The position numbers and the translations under genes are program-made. The notes below the pieces were generated by a model that was not told where the DNA came from, did not search any database, and saw nothing but the letters and a program-made list of their open reading frames with translations. Source: Candidatus Culexmicrobium profundum (GTDB lineage: Archaea; Thermoproteota; Methanomethylicia; Culexarchaeales; Culexmicrobiaceae). Taken from it: a stretch of 6,717 nt of DNA. Location: the NCBI GenBank assembly GCA_025061245.1, contig JANZKD010000095.1, positions 1-6,717 on the forward strand, given 5' to 3'. This document shows positions 1 to 6,637 of the stretch, piece by piece. Every line of letters starts with the position of its first letter. The stretch's first letter is position 1.

Positions 1-259
1 TCTCAAGTCTAGGTATAACCTCATCATACTCCTCATTACCAAAACAGGCAACAATAGGACCCCTATAAATCTCCCTAACAGCCTTAACAACTCTACTAAA
101 TTCCTCAACCCTACCCCTCAAAATCATGTCTCCAGCAAAAAGGAAAAGATCAATGTCATTGGGTAGAAGTGAAAGAGCATCAATAAATTGAGAAAGATAC
201 TTAGGCGAATGTACATCAGCTACTGCAGCAATCTTTAATTTAGAAGAAAAAGAACTCAT
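1..259 (-). CDS. Calcineurin-like metallophosphoesterase, N-terminal part (runs off the left edge)
   Basis: My translation of the minus strand from the ATG at 259-257 is open to the window edge (86 codons seen). It shows the first three metal-binding blocks of the calcineurin-like phosphoesterase family in order: D-x-H (D15, H17 in VADVHS), GD (G43-D44 in LFAGDM) and GN-E (G74-N75-E76 in CFGNEE). In this family these residues bind two divalent metals that hydrolyse phosphomono- or phosphodiesters. The later His blocks lie outside the window, so substrate class and full length are unknown. No signal peptide is visible, so it is probably cytosolic. The start codon overlaps the stop of the upstream KaiC-like ATPase gene as ATGA (259-256), which implies translational coupling and one transcript. 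The family is clear; the specific substrate is not. Confidence 0.88.
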   Translation of the reverse strand, partial: MSSFSSKLKIAAVADVHSPKYLSQFIDALSLLPNDIDLFLFAGDMILRGRVEEFSRVVKAVREIYRGPIVACFGNEEYDEVIPRLE

Positions 260-990
260 AAACCTCCACTAGCACTCTTCAATAATTCACTTAAAGGAGG
301 CCCAAAAACTATACCCTCACCAGGAACAATATCATAAGTATACATTGTCATGTCAATAGGTGTCCACCGCATCTTCCTAACATAGATAGTCCTAACATGC
401 TTACCATCAATTCTAGTTAAGCCTAAAACAATGATTCCTGAAGCCAAAAACTCTTCAACACCATACCTACTAAGAGAGTTGGAACCAGTTGGAATATCAC
501 AAGTAACCAAAGTTGTACATCCAAGTTCCTCCTCCAAATATGCAACAATCTCCCTAACATATTCCCTAACCCACATTAAGTCCCCTGCACCCTGAGCTAA
601 AGCTGAAATTGGATCAAGTACAAGTCTACTAATAGGCTTATTACGAGTATACCTTGCAATAGCATTAATGAAAGCCTTAGACTCCTTGCCATGCCTCAAA
701 TCCTCGGTTCTTAATCTAATCTCAAAGGGAATTAGGTTACCCTGCTTAACGTAGTCCTTAAAATTCCATCCTAAACTGGCTGCACCAGTCAATACATTTT
801 GAATACGCTCATCAAAGGACACATAAACACAGTTCTCACCATTCTTTAAGCCATAAAGTATGTATTGAAGCGAGAAAATAGTTTTGCCAACCCCTGTCTC
901 ACCAGCTATAAGGTAAGTTCTACCCTTAATGAAGCCTCCACCAATCAATTCATCTAACTTAGAAATCCCAGTTGATATTCTCTCAAGCAT
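256..990 (-). CDS. KaiC-like (RecA-superfamily) ATPase, single domain
   Basis: This 244 aa protein has one KaiC/GvpD-type P-loop ATPase domain. The opening STGISKLDELIGGGF is the usual KaiC-family lead-in. Walker A is GETGVGKT (residues 30-37). A VSFDER segment (57-62) takes the place of the family's FEE block, with E61 as a candidate catalytic glutamate. Walker B is RLVLD (122-126) and is followed by PISAL. The C-terminal KMRWTPIDMTMYTYDIVPGEGI resembles the family's usual last strands. Such archaeal proteins bind ATP and oligomerise; most have no proven role, although some act in signalling or regulation. The start at 990-988 is supported by AGGTG at 1000-996, five bases upstream. The gene heads an operon with the phosphoesterase, overlapping it by 4 bp. 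The two-domain form of circadian KaiC is absent, so a clock role should not be assumed. Confidence 0.88.
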   Translation of the reverse strand: MLERISTGISKLDELIGGGFIKGRTYLIAGETGVGKTIFSLQYILYGLKNGENCVYVSFDERIQNVLTGAASLGWNFKDYVKQGNLIPFEIRLRTEDLRHGKESKAFINAIARYTRNKPISRLVLDPISALAQGAGDLMWVREYVREIVAYLEEELGCTTLVTCDIPTGSNSLSRYGVEEFLASGIIVLGLTRIDGKHVRTIYVRKMRWTPIDMTMYTYDIVPGEGIVFGPPLSELLKSASGGL

Positions 991-995
991 ACTAA

Positions 996-1050
996 CACCT
1001 ACACTGTAACATATCTAATCCACTCAAAATTATACTTAGATAAAAATTTA
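996..1050 (-). promoter_or_regulatory. Promoter and ribosome binding region of the KaiC-like ATPase/phosphoesterase operon
   Basis: Reading the minus strand, two AT-rich TATA-like stretches precede the gene: TTTTTATC (about 1047-1040) and GTATAATTTT (1035-1026). They would place transcription starts near 1015 or 1005. Both leave a short leader containing the AGGTG ribosome site at 1000-996. The same AT-rich block faces the plus-strand sRNA-like element, so it may serve as a divergent promoter. The assignment rests on composition and spacing only. Confidence 0.35.
1041..1050 (+). promoter_or_regulatory. TATA-like box for the plus-strand sRNA element
   Basis: TAAAAATTTA is centred about 27 nt upstream of the predicted 5' end of the sRNA (1073-1074), the usual archaeal TATA-to-start distance. 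A second AT-rich stretch (1061-1072) lies directly before the RNA and is too close to act as its TATA box. The identification depends on the sRNA call being right. Confidence 0.4.
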
Positions 1051-1073
1051 ACCATTTACCTTAATATATTAAG

Positions 1074-1136
1074 TGGCGGATGAAGAAAAAGAATTAGAGA
1101 GCATTGCGATGACCCTCGACGGGCGAACTGACGCCA
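1074..1136 (+). ncRNA. Probable box C/D sRNA (2'-O-methylation guide)
   Basis: The ends form a 5 bp stem, TGGCG (1074-1078) with CGCCA (1132-1136). Just inside it are box C ATGAAGA (1080-1086, 6 of 7 to RUGAUGA) and box D CTGA (1128-1131). Together they satisfy a kink-turn exactly: stem, three-base bulge (1079-1081), G1082-A1131 and A1083-G1130 sheared pairs, A1084-U1129 and G1085-C1128. An internal C' box GCGATGA (1106-1112, 6 of 7) follows. A D' box is not obvious; the 1095-1100 region (TAGAGA) is the only candidate. The guide before box D is 15 nt (1113-1127), longer than the usual 12 or so. Length (63 nt) and GC content (about half, in AT-rich surroundings) fit archaeal C/D sRNAs, which work with L7Ae, Nop5 and fibrillarin. 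The same bases can be read as a 26-codon GTG frame, which is the main alternative. Confidence 0.6.
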
Positions 1137-1147
1137 ACTCATATAAA

Positions 1148-1959
1148 CTATGAATTCACTATAAACCTTCTCTGAATATCAAGCATAGCGTCATAGGTAG
1201 ACTCCAAAATTTCAATAAAGGACAACTTAACCTAGCATAGGCATCCTTCAATATCCTTATAGTTAAACCTCTAGGAGTTATCACTTGATCTCTAAGTTCA
1301 CTAACAGATAACATTTCCAATGACTTAACAGTACCCTCAAACAATTTAAAAACAGCTCTTTTAGCCACATATTCAGGAACACCAATGGAAAGTGCACCGA
1401 GAATAAATGCATCAATTAACTCTGCAATCAATGCAGGTCCGCAGCCAGAAACAATAGTTAAAGCATCAAGCACCTTCTCATCAACCCAAACAACTTCTCC
1501 AAGCATTCTAAATAAATTCTCCACTACATCTTCAACTCCATCATCATAGGACCTATCACTACTCAATGCAGTAAATGAATTATTGGAAAGTACATTAATG
1601 CTAGTCATAGCTCTAAACAAGCAACGTCATCACTAATCCTCCGCCTAAACCATGAAAAAGGAAGCAAAGCTGCCATTGAAACTAGAATTTTTCCACGAAG
1701 CAAACCACCGATTTCACATAAAACATCAGATACTTGACTAGGCTTAACACATAGAAGTATCAAGTTACACTGCTCAACTAGCAGTTTATTGTCAAAGACA
1801 ATCTCAACATCACTTTCACCAAGAAGCTTCAATGAAACGCTTCGACTACTCCGAACTGAAGCTAAAATCTCAAAATTTCCACAAGAGGAAAGCCTTGAAA
1901 CAATAGCTCTCCCTAGTCGCCCTAACCCGATAACTCCAAGTCTATCAACTTGGAATCAA
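1148..1959 (-). pseudogene. proC: Pyrroline-5-carboxylate reductase relic with frameshifts
   Basis: Intact ProC makes proline by NAD(P)H reduction of pyrroline-5-carboxylate. Joining three frames gives a normal-length (about 267 aa) ProC. The first frame (about 1949 to 1618) has the dinucleotide motif GVIGLGRLG, then CVKPSQV and LVSMAA. The second (about 1620 to 1225) starts at LFRAM and has VSGCGPALI and ELRDQVITPRGLT, which match the family's SGSGPA and RDQVTSPGGTT. The third (about 1225 to the TAG at 1150-1148) has SFIEILESTYDAM. Shifts near 1618 and 1225 are each repaired by one extra base. At the 5' end the frame of the nucleotide motif has TGA at 1958-1956 and then no start codon. A TTG at 1959-1957, just behind GGTGAGG (1970-1964), is one base out of frame. 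Some conserved residues also differ: the usual RAMPN reads RAMTS, and GG reads RG. Real decay is likelier than three separate genes; indel errors in the assembly remain possible. Confidence 0.8.
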
Positions 1960-1963
1960 AGCA

Positions 1964-2010
1964 CCTCACCTAGACTATAGAAATAAGGGATTTGAAGTAT
2001 ATTTATAATT
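1964..2010 (-). promoter_or_regulatory. Surviving promoter and ribosome site of the proC relic
   Basis: On the minus strand, AATTATAAATAT (2010-1999) is a good archaeal TATA-like box. It predicts a start near 1979, just upstream of the Shine-Dalgarno-like GGTGAGG at 1970-1964. That both signals survive beside a gene without a usable in-frame start suggests recent inactivation or a sequence error. Confidence 0.45.
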
Positions 2011-2030
2011 TATCGTGATAAGTCAAAAGA

Positions 2031-2103
2031 CTTTAAAATCAACTAAAGTCAGCAATACATCTTATAGAACAATTTAAAAATACAAATGCACTATTAGAAG
2101 AGG
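2031..2103 (+). promoter_or_regulatory. Promoter region and ribosome site of the three-gene purA operon
   Basis: Three plus-strand AT-rich boxes could act as TATA elements: TTTAAAAT (2032-2039), CTTATAGA (2061-2068) and TTTAAAAATA (2073-2082). The middle one would place a start near 2091 and keep the ribosome site GAGG (2100-2103), eight bases before the ATG at 2112. The last would give a nearly leaderless message. No operator repeat was seen. This stretch is shared back to back with the proC promoter. Confidence 0.35.
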
Positions 2104-2111
2104 GAAACTTT

Positions 2112-2549
2112 ATGACTGAAGTTAGTAGAATAGAGGAATTAAAAAAGCGTGGTGAATTAATTGTCGAAGCACCACTAGAAATACTACGTGAAGCAGCAAA
2201 ACTAACCCTCGGAATCTCAGTTATGGAAATAAGAGAAAATGATAAGATAATATTCACCTATGACAGTCCAGTATGTCCACCAAGAATAATAGCTAAAGAA
2301 ATAGAACCAGGGAAATACCATGTCATATCATCCAATAAATGCTCCATCAGTGATTGTCCATACTGGGAGAAATGTGCAAGAATAGATACTGAAAGACTTA
2401 GAATCTTCGAAATAGCATTAAACAAGCTACTCGGCAAGAAAGGTAAAATTACATCAAGATATGAATGGCTCCCTGAAAGAGTGAAAGAGGAAGAATTAGA
2501 AAAATTAATTGACAGATTAATTAGAAAACCCAAACCTGAAGAATTATGA
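2112..2549 (+). CDS. Unrecognised four-cysteine protein, first gene of the purA operon
   Basis: I do not recognise the family of this 145 aa protein. It is charged, with no signal peptide or membrane segment, so it is probably cytosolic. A helical N-terminus (EELKKRGELIVEAPLEILRE) is followed by a strand-rich middle. Four cysteines sit in that middle: C55 in SPVCPPR, then C77, C82 and C88 in a C-x4-C-x5-C cluster (NKCSISDCPYWEKCARI). Four such cysteines could hold a zinc ion or an Fe-S cluster; this is inference. The C-terminal third (about 93-145) is mostly helical and rich in Lys and Glu. The start is supported by GAGG at 2100-2103. purA follows after 13 bp, so the two are probably co-transcribed, but that alone does not show a purine role. 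The reading frame is solid; the function is unknown. Confidence 0.82.
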   Translation: MTEVSRIEELKKRGELIVEAPLEILREAAKLTLGISVMEIRENDKIIFTYDSPVCPPRIIAKEIEPGKYHVISSNKCSISDCPYWEKCARIDTERLRIFEIALNKLLGKKGKITSRYEWLPERVKEEELEKLIDRLIRKPKPEEL

Positions 2550-2562
2550 TGATGGTGAAAAC

Positions 2563-3579
2563 ATGCCATGCACAGTTATTGTAGGCGGTTTTTTTGGAGA
2601 TGAAGGAAAAGGAAAAATAGCATCATACCTAGCAATCAAAGATAAATTAGATCTTGCCGTTAGAACAGGCTCAGTAAATGCAGGTCACACAGTTGCATGG
2701 AAAAATAGAAAGTATAAGCTCAGAATAATTCCAAGTGCATTCATACATGAAAAATGCAGACTACTCATAGGAGCAGGAGCAAATCTAAATGTATCCATAT
2801 TCCTAAAAGAAGTAAAGGAAACTAATAGCGAGAAAAGAGTTGGAATAGACTTCCAAACATCAATAATAGAAGAAAAACACATCAAAGAAGATAGAGGAGA
2901 TGAACATTTATCCAAGAAAATAGGCACCACAGGTCAAGGAGTAGGACCAGCCATAGCTGAGAGAGTTAGAAGAAAAGCAAAACTAGCAAGAGATATTGAA
3001 GAATTAAAACCATACCTAACAGATGTAGCCCTAGAAGTAAACCAAGCATTAAACCTAGGTAAAAAAGTATTAATAGAAGGAACACAGGGCACATATCTAT
3101 CACTATATCATGGAACCTATCCATATGTCACTGGAAGAGACACCACTGCCTCAGCCATATGTAGTGAAGTAGGCATCGGACCTAAAAAAGTAGATGACGT
3201 ATTAATAGTCTTCAAAGCATATGTAACAAGAGTAGGTGCAGGCCCATTACCAAACGAATTAAGCCCAGAAGAAGCAGACAAAAGAGGATGGACAGAAATT
3301 GCAACAGTAACTGGAAGGAGAAGGAGGGTTGCACCATTCAACTTCCAATTAGCTAAAAGAGCAATAATGATTAACAGTGCCACACAAATAGCATTAACAA
3401 AACTAGACATAGTATACCCAGAATGTAAAGGTGCAAGAAGCTACAATGAACTAAGCCCTAAAGCCAAAAAATTCATAGAAGAAATTGAAAGCAAACTAAA
3501 AGTACCAGTAACCCTAATTGGAACAGGAGAAGAAGTACATGATATAATTGACTTAAGAATGGAAAAGCTGGAAAAATAA
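2563..3579 (+). CDS. purA: Adenylosuccinate synthetase, short archaeal form
   Basis: PurA joins IMP and aspartate with GTP hydrolysis to make adenylosuccinate, the committed step to AMP. The 338 aa length matches the shorter archaeal form (bacterial enzymes are about 430 aa). The N-terminal GTP loop GGFFGDEGKGKI (8-19) carries the catalytic aspartate D13, and NAGHTV (39-44) carries the catalytic histidine H42. Further family blocks follow: TTGQGVGPA with RVRRKAKLARD, then EGTQGTYLSLYHGTYPYVT (IMP-binding region), then TRVGAGPLP, then ATVTGRRRRVAPF near the substrate-binding arginines, and ALTKLDIVYP (guanine recognition, comparable to NKxD). The canonical loop Trp is replaced by Phe. The ATG at 2563 follows GGTGA at 2554-2558. 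The stop TAA shares a base with the ATG of the Nudix gene (TAATG), implying coupled translation. Confidence 0.96.
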   Translation: MPCTVIVGGFFGDEGKGKIASYLAIKDKLDLAVRTGSVNAGHTVAWKNRKYKLRIIPSAFIHEKCRLLIGAGANLNVSIFLKEVKETNSEKRVGIDFQTSIIEEKHIKEDRGDEHLSKKIGTTGQGVGPAIAERVRRKAKLARDIEELKPYLTDVALEVNQALNLGKKVLIEGTQGTYLSLYHGTYPYVTGRDTTASAICSEVGIGPKKVDDVLIVFKAYVTRVGAGPLPNELSPEEADKRGWTEIATVTGRRRRVAPFNFQLAKRAIMINSATQIALTKLDIVYPECKGARSYNELSPKAKKFIEEIESKLKVPVTLIGTGEEVHDIIDLRMEKLEK

Positions 3580-4019
3580 TGGGGAAGAGATATCCCAAAC
3601 AACCCATAATGAGTGTAGGAGCAATTATAATTGACAAAAACAAAGTACTCCTAATTAGAAGAGCAGCTCCACCTGGAAAGGGTTTATGGGCCATACCTGG
3701 AGGAATAGTTAAGCTAGGAGAAAAATTAGAAGACGCCGTGAAAAGAGAAGTAAAAGAAGAAACAGGACTTGAAGTAGAAGTTGGAAAATTAATCGACCTA
3801 GTAGAAGTACTAATAAAAGATGAAAAGGGAAGAATAGAATACCACTATATAATAGCAGACTATGAAGCAAAAGTTATTGGAGGAAAATTAAAGGCATCAT
3901 CAGACGCACTTGAAGCAAAATGGTTCAATCTAAATGAAATAGAAAAAATAGAAGCAACTAAAAGCACCAAAAAAATATTAAAGAAAATAATGAGGGAAAT
4001 GAAGTTCAAGCATAGGTAA
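3579..4019 (+). CDS. Nudix hydrolase, ADP-ribose pyrophosphatase-like
   Basis: This 146 aa single-domain protein has a perfect Nudix box, G-x5-E-x7-REVKEETGL (residues 42-64). In this family the paired glutamates of REVKEE bind Mg2+ and drive hydrolysis of a nucleoside diphosphate linked to X. The segments before it (VGAIIIDKNKVLLIRR and GLWAIPGG) are the usual first strands. Archaeal enzymes of this shape often act on ADP-ribose or on oxidised or non-standard nucleotides; substrate cannot be read from the box. The ATG at 3579 overlaps the purA stop by one base. An internal ATG at 3609 is possible, but no ribosome site precedes it and the overlap favours the first. Its 3' end overlaps the oppositely oriented M14 gene by 14 bp. 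Being last in an operon with purA fits nucleotide housekeeping, which is an inference. Confidence 0.93.
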   Translation: MGKRYPKQPIMSVGAIIIDKNKVLLIRRAAPPGKGLWAIPGGIVKLGEKLEDAVKREVKEETGLEVEVGKLIDLVEVLIKDEKGRIEYHYIIADYEAKVIGGKLKASSDALEAKWFNLNEIEKIEATKSTKKILKKIMREMKFKHR

Positions 4020-6555
4020 ATAGTGTATTAAAGAACAACTTAAATGTTCCATGCATCTGAGCTCTAAACTGCGGTCTAAATGCCATCAATATTATTCTTC
4101 CCTTATCATACTTAGCTGAAATCATTGCAGGCTTACGGCTTAAACGCTCCTCACCAATAAGCCAACCACTCTGCATAATGTCACGCTCTGGATATGAAGC
4201 AACAACCTCATAGAGCTCATTATTATATGAGGGTAATATTTGAAGTATAGGGCTATTCTGGAATAATACATAAGCTCTCTTCGGCATACCGTAACCCAGT
4301 ACATGCTCTACATTCACATTAACCTTCAACATTGAACCTGGACAGAAGAACTGCTTCGGCTCCACTTCTAAGGATAAATCCTTTATTGGCAGTTTAAATG
4401 AAGTTATTGCAAATTCACATGCCCTATTAAAGGTTACTAGTACTCCACCATTCTTCACAAATTCCTTAAGCTTTTCAACACCCTCCTTCTTCAAACCACT
4501 CCTATACTCCGGCGGAATAGGCGGTAAGACAACTGGGCGCTTAAGCCTCTTAGACAACTCCTCCTCAATGTTCTCACCAGTTATCATACATGGATAGTCG
4601 CTGGGAAGAATAAGTAAGTCAACCTTATCAGCTAAATTCGCCTCAAGGATATCCTTATCCCTAATGATTTCAAATGGAAAGCCATATTGTTCAAGTAGCC
4701 ATCTAGTCCAACCCTCATCCATATTTCCACCATAGTATCTCTGATAAATTCCTATTCGTAGACGCTTAACCTCCTTTAACTCTACATCTAACTCACTAGT
4801 CAATGAATGGAAGTCCAAATGATACAGGTCACTGGCTTCTTGAACTTTTTCTAAAACACCCTCTCCACTTGGAATGTAGAAGGTTCCTGGAGGATAAACT
4901 ACACCGTCAACTGTCACTCGCTCAGCAACCCTATAAACCTTTAAGCCCTTTGAAAGCAGGAAGTTTACAGCCTTAAAACTATCGTTATACCTTGTATCAA
5001 GCAGATAACCAATCTTAGACTCTGAAATCTTGTAGACAGGATATTCTAACTTCTCCACCAATTGAAATGCTCCCTTAAACTTTTCCTCGACAGCCTCCAC
5101 CTTCACACCCATGTAGTCAGGTAAAGTGTAGGATGCAAGGTCATATGGTCTAATTGGTGTTCCATCCCTCGCCCTAGTCCACTCATTATCTGGATAAATT
5201 GTCTTCTCTAAAACGTACTTTACAAAAGCTCTCCCAGGCTGAGAAGTGAAGATCACATATGTTCCAGCAGGATAAGTTTTACCACCAGCCTTAAAGGCTC
5301 TCTTAGCCCTATGAACCATTATGTCAAGTCTCAGGAAAATTTCAATTAACTTCATCATAGTCAATGGGTCATGCTGGTCAAGTGGAAGTATAAATGCATA
5401 GGGCGGCTCCCTTAAACCTCTCTCAATATTCCTCTTAGCCTTAATATACATGTTTCTAAGTAATGTTTCCCTAAGCTTAGCAGCCAATTCAAGAGCAGCT
5501 AAATTGGAAACTTTTTGCTGCTTAACTATATCCCTTAACCTCCACCATCCACCAGGCCATGGATTAGGGAAACTCATTTGAGGTCTATCTGCAGCTCTTC
5601 CTCTATGACCAGTAAGCTGATGATGATGAATGTATATGGGAGTTGCAATCTTAACTGTAGCTGACTCAGTGAGCATACCGACAATGTTCAAGAAGTTTGC
5701 TAAGTTGAGAAATGATGCAGTCCACTCAGCAGTAAATGGTGGTCCGCCCTCAACACCCTTTACGCCAGCCTCCTCCAATTTAACCGCCATAAATGCACCA
5801 AACATTTGATGCTCTCGCCATACCAGTGGATCTATTTCAGGACTAATTGGATCATACCATGGCGGAATATAGAATCTAGCTCCATAACTCCCCATATGAT
5901 GATTATCAATGTATGCTTGAGGCTTCCATTGCTTATAAACTACTTCAGCAAACATCTGCGACTCCTTTTGAGTCAACATAAATGCATCCCTATTATTGTC
6001 ATGACCACAATACTTATGATAAAGCCATGGAGGACTGGTTCCCTCATACTCAGTTCCAAGCCACTTATAATACCAATCAGTAACCATAATCTGTCCATCT
6101 GGATTAAAGCATGGGAACAACAGTATAATTACATTATCCAAAATCTCTCTAATCCTTGCATCATCACTAGTGACAAGCTCATAGGCCAATTCAACAGCCA
6201 TCTGAGTACCGCCAACCTCAGTAGCATGTAGACTATTAGTTATAGCCACCACAGCCTTACCCTGCTTAATAAGCCTCTCAGCCCTCTCCTCAGGCAATCC
6301 CATGGGAGTAGCAAGAGTATATGAAATCTTCCGATACTTCTCAAGATTCTTTAAATTCCGCGGTGAAGAAATATAAGCCAATAGGAATGAATTCCCCTCA
6401 GTAGTCTTACCTAGCTCTACAACCTTAATTCTATCAGACAACTTGTCAAGCAAGTAGAAGTACTCTACTATTTTGTCCCACCTTGCAAGCTTTCTGTCCT
6501 CACCCATCTCAAAGCCGAAGAACTCTTTAGGGGAAGGAATCTTCTCACTAGCCAT
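4006..6555 (-). CDS. M14-family zinc carboxypeptidase-like protein, large form without signal peptide
   Basis: This 849 aa protein starts with IPSPKEFFGFEMGEDRKLA, which I recall as the opening of a large M14-type peptidase family also found in bacteria. The catalytic half (about 1-330) has the zinc ligands H110 and E113 (SLHATEVGG), H219 (YIDNHHMG) as third ligand, the NNRD block (187-190; R189 probably binds the substrate carboxylate), FNPDG (150-154) and E297 (LTESAT) as catalytic glutamate. All expected residues are present, so it should be active. Residues about 390-590 form a linker region with two similar-looking Y-P-x-G-T segments (KTYPAGTYVIF and VVYPPGTFYIP). From about 605 a segment beginning RIGIYQRYYGG looks like a GATase1-like Rossmann domain, with VDLLILP and NGGVLVTF. 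As I recall, bacterial relatives are usually secreted; no signal peptide or transmembrane helix is seen here. An SD-like AAGGGG (6565-6560) supports the start. The substrate is unknown. Confidence 0.92.
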   Translation of the reverse strand: MASEKIPSPKEFFGFEMGEDRKLARWDKIVEYFYLLDKLSDRIKVVELGKTTEGNSFLLAYISSPRNLKNLEKYRKISYTLATPMGLPEERAERLIKQGKAVVAITNSLHATEVGGTQMAVELAYELVTSDDARIREILDNVIILLFPCFNPDGQIMVTDWYYKWLGTEYEGTSPPWLYHKYCGHDNNRDAFMLTQKESQMFAEVVYKQWKPQAYIDNHHMGSYGARFYIPPWYDPISPEIDPLVWREHQMFGAFMAVKLEEAGVKGVEGGPPFTAEWTASFLNLANFLNIVGMLTESATVKIATPIYIHHHQLTGHRGRAADRPQMSFPNPWPGGWWRLRDIVKQQKVSNLAALELAAKLRETLLRNMYIKAKRNIERGLREPPYAFILPLDQHDPLTMMKLIEIFLRLDIMVHRAKRAFKAGGKTYPAGTYVIFTSQPGRAFVKYVLEKTIYPDNEWTRARDGTPIRPYDLASYTLPDYMGVKVEAVEEKFKGAFQLVEKLEYPVYKISESKIGYLLDTRYNDSFKAVNFLLSKGLKVYRVAERVTVDGVVYPPGTFYIPSGEGVLEKVQEASDLYHLDFHSLTSELDVELKEVKRLRIGIYQRYYGGNMDEGWTRWLLEQYGFPFEIIRDKDILEANLADKVDLLILPSDYPCMITGENIEEELSKRLKRPVVLPPIPPEYRSGLKKEGVEKLKEFVKNGGVLVTFNRACEFAITSFKLPIKDLSLEVEPKQFFCPGSMLKVNVNVEHVLGYGMPKRAYVLFQNSPILQILPSYNNELYEVVASYPERDIMQSGWLIGEERLSRKPAMISAKYDKGRIILMAFRPQFRAQMHGTFKLFFNTLFTYA

Positions 6556-6559
6556 AAAA

Positions 6560-6594
6560 CCCCTTATTAGGCTATATCTTAGTATTAATTTATC
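6560..6594 (-). promoter_or_regulatory. Promoter and ribosome site of the M14 peptidase gene
   Basis: On the minus strand GATAAATTAA (6594-6585) is TATA-like and about 25 nt upstream of a likely start near 6565. The ribosome-site-like AAGGGG (6565-6560) lies only four bases before the ATG, so the leader would be very short. The assignment is by composition and spacing only. Confidence 0.35.
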
Positions 6595-6637
6595 TATTTC
6601 GAAAAGACAATAATTATAATGGGATGAGGCGATATTA

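Noticed and set aside
1073..1153. A 26-codon plus-strand frame starting GTG (VADEEKELESIAM...) that could be a leaderless mini-protein.
   Set aside because: The same bases contain a terminal stem and boxes C, C' and D in kink-turn register, and no ribosome site precedes the GTG. The sRNA reading explains more of the sequence. The frame is kept as the main alternative.
1159..1832. Two open minus-strand frames (1159-1620 and 1605-1832) that could be taken as two separate genes.
   Set aside because: Both are consecutive pieces of one ProC protein, in the right order and with the family motifs split between them. Each would start at an internal TTG inside the fold.
1789..1980. Plus-strand open frame of 63 codons antisense to proC.
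   Set aside because: It has no recognisable domain or ribosome site, and the opposite strand carries clear ProC sequence.
2535..2552. CTGA followed by TGATGAT before purA, which looks like D' and C' boxes.
   Set aside because: CTGA lies in the last codons of the upstream gene and TGATGAT runs over its stop. There is no partner box C or closing stem, so it is chance.
5617..5632. CTGATGATGATGA, resembling C/D boxes.
   Set aside because: It is the antisense of a run of His codons in the M14 protein (YIHHHQL) and has no partner boxes or stem.
5806..6231. Plus-strand open frame of 141 codons inside the M14 gene.
   Set aside because: It lies fully antisense to the catalytic domain of the M14 protein, has a low-complexity composition and no ribosome site; it is a shadow.
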